From positions 129,388 through 193,387 of the forward strand of contig JADMKE010000029.1 of the NCBI GenBank assembly GCA_018780035.1: a stretch of 64,000 nt of DNA, given 5' to 3'. Numbering within the stretch: the first letter of the stretch is position 1; each line of letters begins with the position of its first letter. This document shows positions 34,326-42,265 of the stretch, one piece after another. The translations under genes and the position numbers were made by a program. The DNA is from Candidatus Sericytochromatia bacterium. GTDB taxonomy: Bacteria > Cyanobacteriota > Sericytochromatia > UBA7694. The notes beneath the pieces were generated by a model. That model was not told where the DNA came from and did no database searches. It saw only the letters and a list, made by a program, of their open reading frames with translations.

Positions 34326-36005
34326 TTATTCTCCCAGGTGGTGAACCTGCGGCACAATCACAGGACGCCGCCGGGTTAAGTTGTAAATAATTTTACCGAG
34401 CATGTCCTGAATCAGCACTTCGCCTTTTTCAGAGGTCAACGCGACTTTTTCATGTTTGATCATATAATTGCCCAGCACCTTGGTGAGCTGCTCAGAGGCG
34501 TTTTCGTAGAGACTGTGGGGATCGTCTTCGATAATAAAACCCTTGCTGATAATCCGGGGCAAAGAGGCCAATTGACCGACTTCATCCAAGGTACATGAGA
34601 CAAACAAGACCCCGTCTTTGACCATTTTGTGGCGCTCGCGCAGTTCTTTGGCATCGAGAAAGCCGTGTCCCCGGCCTGCGACCATCACAACGCCGGAAGT
34701 GACCTTCTCGGCAATCACGGCCCCACTTTCTTGCACTTCGAGCTTATCGCCAATATCCAAGAGGAAAATATCTTCACTTTTGATGCCCACGGCTTCAGCC
34801 AATTCTTTGTGGCGCATCATCATGCGGTATTCGCCATGGGTGGGCACAAAATAACGGGGTTTGGTCAAGTTTAACATCAGCTTGAGTTCTTCTTGGCTGG
34901 CGTGGCCTGAGGCATGTAAACCTTTGCTGCGCGAGTCGTAAAGCACGGTGGCTCCCCGCTCTTGTAACATATCTACATTGCGGGTCACTGAGCGCTCATT
35001 GCCCGGAATCGGCGTGGCAGAAATGATCACCGTATCCCCTTCGCGGATCGAAACCTGGTGGTATTTGCCCTGGGCCATGCGGCTCAAGGCCGCCATTGGC
35101 TCTCCCTGGCTGCCTGTGGTAATGATCGCCACTTTGTCAGCAGGCAGGCCATCGAGCACCTCGATCGAAGTGGCCACACCATCGGGATAAGTCAAATAGC
35201 CCAAGTCAAAGGCCTTGGCGGTGATCCGCTCCATGCTGCGACCGACAAAGGCCACCTTGCGGTCAAATTCCACACAGCGGTTGACCACCTGCTGGATCCG
35301 GTGCAAGCTGGAGGCAAAGGTGGCGACAATAATCCGGCCCTTGGCGCGGTAAAAGGCGTTGACAAAGCTCTCTGCCACTTCTTTTTCTGAAATGGTATAA
35401 CCGGCCTGACAGGCGTTGGTGCTGTCGGATATCAACATCAGCACACCTTCTTCACCCAATTGGGCGAATTTAAAATAATCAGTGGGCTGCTGGTCGATCG
35501 GGGTCGGGTCGAGCTTGAAGTCGCCCGTAAAGACGATCGCCCCTTGGGGGGTGTGAATTGCCAGGCCGACAGCGCCTGAAATGCTGTGGCAGACATGGAT
35601 AAACTCCACGTCAAAACTGCCAATTTGAACCCGTGAGCGGTTTTTGATTGGCCGAAAGAGCTGATTATAAACGGCTTCAATATCCGTGACCCGTTCTTCG
35701 AGCAGGCCCAAGGTCAGTTCTGTGGCATAAAGCGGGGGGGGGGAATCGAGCTTTTCTAAAAGTGGGACCAAACCACCGACGTGGTCTTCGTGGGCATGGG
35801 TCAGGACAATCCCCGCCAATTTTGCCTGGTTGTCGATTACGTGGCTCATATCTGGCAGCAAATAATCGACGCCATAGAGATCTTCGCCGGGGAATTTGAG
35901 CCCACAATCGACGATTAAAATCTCTTCGCCATTGCTAACGACCCACATGTTTTTGCCAATTTCGCGAATGCCACCGAGGGGGGTGACGCTGTAGTTCTGT
36001 GTCAT
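34326..36005 (-). CDS. rnj: Ribonuclease J
   Basis: The 559-residue product starts PLGGIREIGKNMWVV, has the metallo-beta-lactamase motif THAHEDHVGG, then the beta-CASP region (FVGRSMERI, TTGSQGEPMAALSRMA, SGHASQEELK, PTHGEYRMM). Length and motifs fit RNase J, a 5'-3' exo- and endoribonuclease for mRNA and rRNA processing. The ATG overlaps the dapA stop by four bases. A dapA-rnj pairing is known in several bacterial groups. Confidence 0.93.
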   Translation of the reverse strand: MTQNYSVTPLGGIREIGKNMWVVSNGEEILIVDCGLKFPGEDLYGVDYLLPDMSHVIDNQAKLAGIVLTHAHEDHVGGLVPLLEKLDSPPPLYATELTLGLLEERVTDIEAVYNQLFRPIKNRSRVQIGSFDVEFIHVCHSISGAVGLAIHTPQGAIVFTGDFKLDPTPIDQQPTDYFKFAQLGEEGVLMLISDSTNACQAGYTISEKEVAESFVNAFYRAKGRIIVATFASSLHRIQQVVNRCVEFDRKVAFVGRSMERITAKAFDLGYLTYPDGVATSIEVLDGLPADKVAIITTGSQGEPMAALSRMAQGKYHQVSIREGDTVIISATPIPGNERSVTRNVDMLQERGATVLYDSRSKGLHASGHASQEELKLMLNLTKPRYFVPTHGEYRMMMRHKELAEAVGIKSEDIFLLDIGDKLEVQESGAVIAEKVTSGVVMVAGRGHGFLDAKELRERHKMVKDGVLFVSCTLDEVGQLASLPRIISKGFIIEDDPHSLYENASEQLTKVLGNYMIKHEKVALTSEKGEVLIQDMLGKIIYNLTRRRPVIVPQVHHLGE

Positions 36006-36904
36006 TGGGCTCTGTTCTCTTTCACAAAGGTATTCCAGGTCTGGCTGACCAAATCGGCTTCGGCCTCAGTTAAAGCCGTTAGGGGCAAACGGACCCCGCC
36101 CACAGGCATATCAGAAAGTGCCAATGCGGCTTTGGTGGGGCTGGGACTGGGAGCACAAAAGAGCACACGGGACAAAGGCAATAGGGCCAAATGCAAGCGC
36201 AGGGCTTCGTCCATTTGCCCCGCAGCAAAAGCCGTGAGCATGGCTTTGATTTCTTTGCCCGCCACATGGCTGGCCACACTGATCACGCCTTGGCCTCCAA
36301 TGGCCAGAATCGGTAAGGTCAGTGGATCATCACCACTGTAAATCACAAAGTCGGGCAGGCGTCGACGCAATTCACTCAAAAAAATCAGATCGCCTGAGCT
36401 GTCTTTGATGGCGACGATATTGGGGATTTCTGCCAAGCGGCAAACGGTTTCCACGCTTAGGGCCACACCTGTGCGCCCTGGGTGGTTGTACAAAATCATC
36501 GGGATCTCAACTGCCCGGGCCACTGCGCTAAAATGTTGAAAAAGCCCCTCTTGGGAGGGTTTATTGTAATAGGGGTTGACCACCAGCAGGGCATTGGCAC
36601 CGGCTTTTTCGGCTGCCTGGGAGAGGCTGATGGCTTCAGCGGTGGAATAAGAGCCGGTGCCCGCGATCAGGGGCGCACGGCCTTTGAGGTGCTGGGCCAG
36701 AAGGGTGTAGATTTCAACTTTTTCGGCATGGGTCAGGGTTGGAGACTCTCCCGTCGTGCCCACGGCCACCAAAGCATCGGAACCCTGGTCCAATAAAAAA
36801 TCGGCCAATTGGCACAAGCGGTCACGATCCAATTGGAGCTGGCTGTCAAAGGGGGTCACCATAGCGGTACACAGGGCACCTAAAAAGGGTGTATTCGGCC
36901 TCAT
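36002..36904 (-). CDS. dapA: 4-hydroxy-tetrahydrodipicolinate synthase
   Basis: The 300-residue product matches DapA: GTTGESPTL, VVNPYYNKPSQEGL, ILYNHPGRTGV with the catalytic Tyr, and NIVAIKDSSGDL with the Schiff-base Lys. It condenses pyruvate and aspartate semialdehyde in lysine and diaminopimelate synthesis. It heads the run dapA-rnj-UDPGP-lnt-ykgJ, each junction overlapping or touching. The ribosome site is weak (AAGAAAG). Confidence 0.94.
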   Translation of the reverse strand: MRPNTPFLGALCTAMVTPFDSQLQLDRDRLCQLADFLLDQGSDALVAVGTTGESPTLTHAEKVEIYTLLAQHLKGRAPLIAGTGSYSTAEAISLSQAAEKAGANALLVVNPYYNKPSQEGLFQHFSAVARAVEIPMILYNHPGRTGVALSVETVCRLAEIPNIVAIKDSSGDLIFLSELRRRLPDFVIYSGDDPLTLPILAIGGQGVISVASHVAGKEIKAMLTAFAAGQMDEALRLHLALLPLSRVLFCAPSPSPTKAALALSDMPVGGVRLPLTALTEAEADLVSQTWNTFVKENRAQ

Positions 36905-36954
36905 AGAACATTCTTTCTTAAAGAAAATATTGTTTGCAAGCTGGTTTATTTGCT

Positions 36955-38187
36955 TTATGTATCACTTTCGACTTCAAGTTGGCTGGTTTCTTTTAAATCG
37001 CGGTGGGTTTGTAAAAGGGTATGATAAAACTCCATTAATTCAATCAAAGTTGCCTCGCGCTCATTTTCAGAGCAGGTGTTTAATTCTTCACTCAGACGGG
37101 CAATCTGGGCAAAGAGATGATTTTCCATAAAGCTGACATACTCCAAATCGGAGCCATGTTCGCTGATCCGCGGCCTGAAAAAGTCACTCAGGTCGACTTC
37201 ATCCTCGTTGCGCACGAGCCGGACACCGCGTTGTTCAAGAATGCTGCGCTGGCCCCAAAATTCATTCAGCAAAAAGCGCAGTGTCATTAATGAGCCGTGG
37301 GGCAAGAGATACGGCGAGCGCATGACCAAATAGAGCGCTTCGCGAAAGCTGATCAGCTCGCCATTGTCGTTCATGATCAAACTGCTGAGATAAAATTCAG
37401 GCGCCAAAGGCAGATCTTTGACCAGGGTCTGGGTCAGACCGTTGATAAATTCAAAAAAGCTGGTGTTGATAATGCTGTGCCGGGCCAAGGCCTGTTCGTT
37501 GTCGCTGGGATTGTTTAAACCCCATTCGAGCAGGGGCAAAAAGTGAATAAAAAAGTCGATCACACTGCTCTGCAGAGCCTCGGAGATCTGCAATTCGGGG
37601 GCCTGGTAGAGCTGAGAAAAAACCTGAAAGCGCTCGTCAAAGAGCTTGCGCGAATCGGGCAGTAAAACCCGGGCCAAGGCCAAAAAGAGATGACCAGAGC
37701 TGAGCAATTTCTGAATATCTTCGACCTGGGTGCGCTCCAAAGCCAGATTTTCATTTTGCTCTTGGCCGACATCTTTGCCCATCTGCTTGCGGACAGATTC
37801 TTGCTGTTTGGCCTGCTGACTGACAATTTCGTCGAGCACTTCTTGGGCAATGGCTCCCTGTTCGACCAATAACTGGCCCAGGGGCTTGGCAGCAGGCCCC
37901 GATTGCATTTGCACCGAAAGGGCCTGATTGAGCTGTTCGCGCTGAATCAAACCGCGTTGAATCAGCAACTCGCCCAGGGGCTGCTGAATGCCAATCCGGG
38001 CCTGCATAAAACTCTCAAATTCAGACTGAGTGAGAAATTCAGATTCAATTAAAATCTGTCCCAAAAGGCGTTCGGGATTTTGTTTTTGCAAATACAGTGC
38101 CTGTTCCAATTGTGCTTCGGAGAGCAGCCCGCTTTCCAGCAATTGCTCTCCGAGGGGCTTAAGGGTATAAACAGACAAATTCTGCAT
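36955..38187 (-). CDS. Protein with four N-terminal MshEN-like repeats
   Basis: The 410-residue product opens with four copies of a roughly 30-residue unit: LGEQLLESGLLSEAQLEQAL, LGQILIESEFLTQSEFESFM, LGELLIQRGLIQREQLNQAL and LGQLLVEQGAIAQEVLDEIV. This (R/L)LGxxLxxxGxIxxxQLxxAL pattern is that of MshEN/GspE N-terminal domains, which in MshE bind cyclic di-GMP. There is no ATPase; the C-terminal 270 residues are helical and unknown. It may be a cyclic-dinucleotide effector, which is inference. It lies 50 bases upstream of dapA on the same strand. Confidence 0.7.
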   Translation of the reverse strand: MQNLSVYTLKPLGEQLLESGLLSEAQLEQALYLQKQNPERLLGQILIESEFLTQSEFESFMQARIGIQQPLGELLIQRGLIQREQLNQALSVQMQSGPAAKPLGQLLVEQGAIAQEVLDEIVSQQAKQQESVRKQMGKDVGQEQNENLALERTQVEDIQKLLSSGHLFLALARVLLPDSRKLFDERFQVFSQLYQAPELQISEALQSSVIDFFIHFLPLLEWGLNNPSDNEQALARHSIINTSFFEFINGLTQTLVKDLPLAPEFYLSSLIMNDNGELISFREALYLVMRSPYLLPHGSLMTLRFLLNEFWGQRSILEQRGVRLVRNEDEVDLSDFFRPRISEHGSDLEYVSFMENHLFAQIARLSEELNTCSENEREATLIELMEFYHTLLQTHRDLKETSQLEVESDT

Positions 38188-38334
38188 GCAGGTAGTGATC
38201 CTTTGGAAATGGGCTTCAGGCTGTATCAGTATACCTTAGAGGAGAGGGGTTAGGTATTGGGTTTTAGGGTTGAGAGACCTCTGCCAAAGGATCTGGGTTT
38301 GCGTGACTGAGTTGCTTGAAGAAAAGTTTAATTT

Positions 38335-38364
38335 AACAGATTAATTAATATTAATTAATCTGTT
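38335..38364. repeat. 30-base perfect AT-rich palindrome
   Basis: The sequence AACAGATTAATTAAT followed directly by its exact reverse complement occupies 38335-38364 with no spacer. It sits in the 5' end of the broken lipoprotein gene. Possible roles are an operator, a cruciform site or the scar of an insertion. The rest of 38188-38334 shows no gene. Confidence 0.8.
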
Positions 38365-38886
38365 GATCTGTTTGCAGAGCGCCTGTAGCGTATTTCGCCA
38401 ACAGGGATTTGACCCGCCCGCTCCCCCATTGCCTGTTTGGGCGGTAGAGAGTGAACGCTGGGATCTGACGGGTTTGACTATTTCGGCATATGCCTCAGTG
38501 CCTTACAATTTTTCGGCATATGCCAGTTCAGAAGATCCCAGCTTGGCGGGAGAAATAAACAATCAAATGGATTTAGCTGAAGAGGCTGCCTACCGCCGGG
38601 CCAAAGAATTGCTGAACGAAGAACTCACTCAAATTTGGCTCGACTTTATGACCTTGGAACAAGATCAGCAACCGGATCCCCAAAGTGTGAAAGCCTCTGT
38701 GAGCAAACATCTGTGCGCAAACATCTGCGCGGGGTTTTTGTGAATAAACGCGCTCATGACGAACAACTGCGTATTTTTCATATTCAGGTCTATTTGCCCG
38801 CTTCGCGGATCAGTGCCATATTTTGGAAGCAGCCTTTGGCATCGGAGTGGTCTTGGGAGACCTCGGAAAATTGGCACTGGCGGTAA
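38345..38886 (+). pseudogene. Lipoprotein gene broken by a 14-bp tandem duplication
   Basis: The frame encodes LLICLQSAC (lipobox-like), FDPPAPPLPVWAVESERWD, LTISAYASVPYNFSAYASS and EEAAYRRAKELLNEEL before stopping at 38743. CAAACATCTGTGCG (38704-38717) is followed by CAAACATCTGCGCG (38718-38731). Removing one copy joins SVSKHL to RGVFVNKRAHDEQLRIFH and restores an open frame to 38886 ending SENWHWR. The signal-peptide start is also missing: a stop lies at 38342-38344, next to the palindrome. I infer an inactivated lipoprotein gene; function unknown. Confidence 0.7.
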
Positions 38887-38984
38887 AACCAATTCCCTAG
38901 AAACACCCCCCCCGCTCTCTGGTAAGATAGAAAACAAGTTTTTCCTTTGACTTTTCTGTCGGATATTGCCACAAGGAGCCCGCT

Positions 38985-40355
38985 ATGCCTTTTTTGTTGA
39001 AACCCCGGTTTTCGAAGTTGCTCGTGCTTGCATGCCTGCTTAGTGTTTCTGCTTGGGTTTCTGCTTGGGTTCCGGCTTGGGCAGCGGAGATTCCGCCCAA
39101 TGAAGTCGCCCTGCGTGAAAAAATAATTCAATTCCCCAAAGTGGCTGAGCATTACGAGCAATTGGCGCAATTATTGCTGGAGCGCCTGCGGGCCGATTGG
39201 CTGCGGCAAGACCCCAGCATGCGTGGGGCCGCGACCCTGAGTGTGGCCGAAGATTTTAACCGCCGGGCGCGGGAACTGATTTATTTGCTCGAAAAGGTCA
39301 AAGAGCTCAAACCCAATCAGGTCGAATTGTTGATCCAAATGGCGGAGATCCAATACCTCTTTCTCGGTTCGCCCCAAGAATCAACCAAATTGCTCAAACA
39401 GGCACTTGAGCAAGCTCCCCAAAATCCGCGTGTAATCATCGCTTATGCCGACTTTACTTTTTTTGACACGGGCAAGCGGGCCGAAGCCCTGGACCAATTG
39501 CGCAAAGCGATTCAGACCTACCCCAACGAAAATGACTTTGTGATCACCCTGGCGGATTTGCTCTCAACCGCTGTTGTGGATGTCAAAGATTATGCCGAAG
39601 CCAAAGCTGTGCTGAGCCAAGCCCTTGAAAAAAAGCCCGAGGCCCAGAATTTGCGCCTGATGCTGGCCCGTGTTTGGCTGCGTGAGGCCAACCGCAACGA
39701 ATTAAAAATCGATAAAGCGGGTCTGGGGGAGGCACTGAAACTCTTTCAGGCTGTCACTATCGCCGACCCCAGTAACGATGCAGCCTTGAGTGAATTGGCC
39801 CAAACGGCCCAGCAATTGGGTGAAATTGAATTGGCCGAATCTGCACTGCGGCAATTGCTGAGCCTGCAACCCCAAAATGCTTTGGCCAAATTGCTCTTGG
39901 GCGATGTCAAACTGCTGCAGTCTGGCAAAGAACTGGATCAGGGCCTGTACCCAGCCTCTGCGGCCGAAGCGGATCAGCTTTACGCCCAATTGGTGGCTGC
40001 CGGTCAAGACAGCCAATTGGCCGTCACCCAACGGGTACAAATGTATTATAACCAGGGGCTTTTGGCCATGGTCGAAGCGGCTATTTTGGCCGCCAAAACC
40101 GAAACGGCGGCCCAAGCCGAAAAGCGCTACCGCGAATCGATTGCCCATTATGAAAAGGCCCAGATGATCTTTGACAATCTCAATGTGCTCAATCCGGTCT
40201 TGCAAAAAGATTTGGGCAGGTCGTACCATGGCATGGGTTTGCTCTATCAAAAAAGTGAGCGCATGGCAGAAGCCGTGGGTTTTATCCAGACAGCCTGCAG
40301 CCTCAAACATGATGAGAGCTGTGCCTGGCTGAAAAAAAATAATTATGGACGTTAA
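38985..40355 (+). CDS. Secreted TPR-repeat protein
   Basis: The 456-residue product has a signal peptide ending near AWAAE, with an unusual SAWVSAWVPAWA stretch encoded by three 12-base repeats (39048-39083). The mature protein is made of TPR-like helix pairs: ELLIQMAEIQYLFLGSPQES, PRVIIAYADFTFFDTGKRAE and NDAALSELAQTAQQLGEIEL, with later repeats. A periplasmic scaffold role is likely. AAGGAG lies before the ATG. The peptidase E gene begins right after its stop. Confidence 0.8.
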   Translation: MPFLLKPRFSKLLVLACLLSVSAWVSAWVPAWAAEIPPNEVALREKIIQFPKVAEHYEQLAQLLLERLRADWLRQDPSMRGAATLSVAEDFNRRARELIYLLEKVKELKPNQVELLIQMAEIQYLFLGSPQESTKLLKQALEQAPQNPRVIIAYADFTFFDTGKRAEALDQLRKAIQTYPNENDFVITLADLLSTAVVDVKDYAEAKAVLSQALEKKPEAQNLRLMLARVWLREANRNELKIDKAGLGEALKLFQAVTIADPSNDAALSELAQTAQQLGEIELAESALRQLLSLQPQNALAKLLLGDVKLLQSGKELDQGLYPASAAEADQLYAQLVAAGQDSQLAVTQRVQMYYNQGLLAMVEAAILAAKTETAAQAEKRYRESIAHYEKAQMIFDNLNVLNPVLQKDLGRSYHGMGLLYQKSERMAEAVGFIQTACSLKHDESCAWLKKNNYGR

Positions 40356-40356
40356 G

Positions 40357-41064
40357 ATGCACAAACGACTTTTGCTGATCAGCAGCAGCCGGATTCATGG
40401 CCAAGAGTACATGGCCTATTGCCGCCAAGACATCTTGGATTTTTGGGGCCCTGTCAAAGAACTCCTGTTTATTCCCTACGCAGCCTTTGATCAGGCTGCA
40501 TATACCGAAATGGTGCGCTCGCGGCTGGAGCCCTTTGGCTTTCAAATTCGCGGACTCAACGAAGTCGCGGATCCCCTTGCTGCTCTGGCAGAGGCCCAAG
40601 GGGTGTTTACAGGGGGAGGCAATACCTTTTTGCTGGTGCACACCCTTTACCAGACAGCGGTGATGGCTGCTTTGCGTGAGCGGGTCTTGGCGGGCATGCC
40701 GTATATGGGCAGCAGTGCCGGTTCCAATATCACCTGCCCGACCCTAAAAACCACCAACGATATGCCGATTATTATGCCTCCCAGCTTTGAGACCCTGGGT
40801 TTGGTGCCTTTTCAGATCAATCCCCACTATCTCGACCCCGACCCCACCTCCACCCACATGGGTGAAACCCGTGCCGACCGCATTCGCGAGTTTCACCAGC
40901 TCAACAGCGCTCCCGTGGTGGGCCTCCGCGAGGGCGGACTTTTGCGGGTCGAAGGCGATCAGATGCAGCTCTTGGGGGTCTCTGGCGTGCGGCTGTTTCG
41001 CTCTGGTGAGTCCCCCGAAGAATTTGCACCGGGGGCCGACCTGAGCTTTTTATTGCAAGCCTGA
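40357..41064 (+). CDS. pepE: Peptidase E (alpha-aspartyl dipeptidase, S51)
   Basis: The 235-residue product has FTGGGNTFLLVHTL, the nucleophile Ser in YMGSSAGSNI, INPHYLDPDPTSTHMGETR and VVGLREGGLL, all typical of dipeptidase E, which cleaves Asp-Xaa dipeptides in the cytoplasm. I chose ATG 40357 (MHKRLLLISSS), one base after the TPR stop; an in-frame ATG at 40345 would overlap that gene by 11 bases. Confidence 0.92.
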   Translation: MHKRLLLISSSRIHGQEYMAYCRQDILDFWGPVKELLFIPYAAFDQAAYTEMVRSRLEPFGFQIRGLNEVADPLAALAEAQGVFTGGGNTFLLVHTLYQTAVMAALRERVLAGMPYMGSSAGSNITCPTLKTTNDMPIIMPPSFETLGLVPFQINPHYLDPDPTSTHMGETRADRIREFHQLNSAPVVGLREGGLLRVEGDQMQLLGVSGVRLFRSGESPEEFAPGADLSFLLQA

Positions 41065-41090
41065 ACGCTTTGCCTTCGTTTTTTTCGAGC

Positions 41091-42128
41091 TTAGTTCTTT
41101 TCGACCGTAAGCACCACTTTGCCGGTGTTCTTGCGTTCTTGCATATAGCGCTGGGCCTCAGCGGCATGGGCCAGGGGAAAGGTTTTGTCGACCACACAGT
41201 GCAGTCGCCCGGCTGCCAGCTCTTGTAAAAGTGCCTCACCGACCTGGTGCATCATGGGGTATTTCCAGAGCCGCAAGACATTCAGACCAAAGATGCCTTG
41301 GTTTTGCGAAAAGAGCGCCATGATATTCACATTCATCATCTTCAGGCCTGCGAGCAGGCTCGTTAAAGGATTGGCCTTTTCGCCTGTGACTGCTTGTGCC
41401 ATGCCATAGACGATCAGTTTGCCCGTGGGGGCCAGCAATTTGCGATCTTTGGCCAAATTGTCACCGCCAATGGGATCCAGAATCACGTCCAAGGGGCGCC
41501 GACCCACATTCAGCCGAAAATCTGACACAAAATCTGTTTGGCGGTAATTGACCCCGTAGGTCATCCCCAGGGATTTGGCATAGGCCAATTTTTCAGCAGA
41601 ACCGGCTGTGCCATAGACAGTACAACCGGCGTTTTTGGCAATTTGCAAGGCCGCCAAACCCACCCCACCCGCGATGCCGTGAATCAGGACTTTGTCGCCA
41701 CTGCGCACGCGGGCCATTTCATGGAGCGCTACCCAGCCTGTCATAAAATTGACCAAAAGACCTGCCCCTTCGACAAAACTCAAATTCTCTGGCATGGGCA
41801 GGGTCTTGTCGGCTTCGACCACTGCATAGCTGGCATAACCGCCAAAATAACTGGCCGCCATAACCCGGTCGCCCACAGAAAAGCCGCTGACTTCCGGCCC
41901 CACTGCCGCGACGGTCCCCGCCACTTCGTAACCCGGCACAAACGGTGTGGGCGGCGCTTCGGGATACAGCCCCATGCGCATCAAAATATCTGCAAAATTA
42001 AGGCCGCAGGCGTGGACATCGATCGCGATTTCTCCTTTGCCCGGTGTTTTGCGCTGAATTTCTACTTTTTTGAGGACCTCGCCCCCACCTTTGCGGGAAA
42101 TTTGCATGGCCCAAGCTATATCTGTCAT
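41091..42128 (-). CDS. Quinone-oxidoreductase-like MDR protein
   Basis: The 345-residue product matches the zinc-free medium-chain dehydrogenase/reductase group: CGLNFADILMRMGLYPEAP, FVPGYEVAGTVAAVG and the NADPH-binding block HGIAGGVGLAALQIAKNAG. VILDPIGGDNLAKD follows. This pattern is that of quinone oxidoreductase or VAT-1-like enzymes; the substrate is unknown. It converges on pepE, 26 bases away. Confidence 0.88.
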   Translation of the reverse strand: MTDIAWAMQISRKGGGEVLKKVEIQRKTPGKGEIAIDVHACGLNFADILMRMGLYPEAPPTPFVPGYEVAGTVAAVGPEVSGFSVGDRVMAASYFGGYASYAVVEADKTLPMPENLSFVEGAGLLVNFMTGWVALHEMARVRSGDKVLIHGIAGGVGLAALQIAKNAGCTVYGTAGSAEKLAYAKSLGMTYGVNYRQTDFVSDFRLNVGRRPLDVILDPIGGDNLAKDRKLLAPTGKLIVYGMAQAVTGEKANPLTSLLAGLKMMNVNIMALFSQNQGIFGLNVLRLWKYPMMHQVGEALLQELAAGRLHCVVDKTFPLAHAAEAQRYMQERKNTGKVVLTVEKN

Positions 42129-42253
42129 GGTGATTATTCCTCGGTAATTCTTCAGTTTCAGGCTATCACATCCTTGCCATCAAAAGTCCAAATTGGCAGA
42201 CAATGGCCCAAAGCAGCAGACAAAAGAGGGGCAAGATTCCATTTCTGTGCAGG

Positions 42254-42259
42254 TATAAT
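42254..42259 (+). promoter_or_regulatory. -10 element placed for a leaderless transcript
   Basis: TATAAT ends six bases before the ATG at 42266, so transcription would start at or next to the start codon. No Shine-Dalgarno sequence is present. The -35 region is poor. Confidence 0.5.
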
Positions 42260-42265
42260 AAAGTT

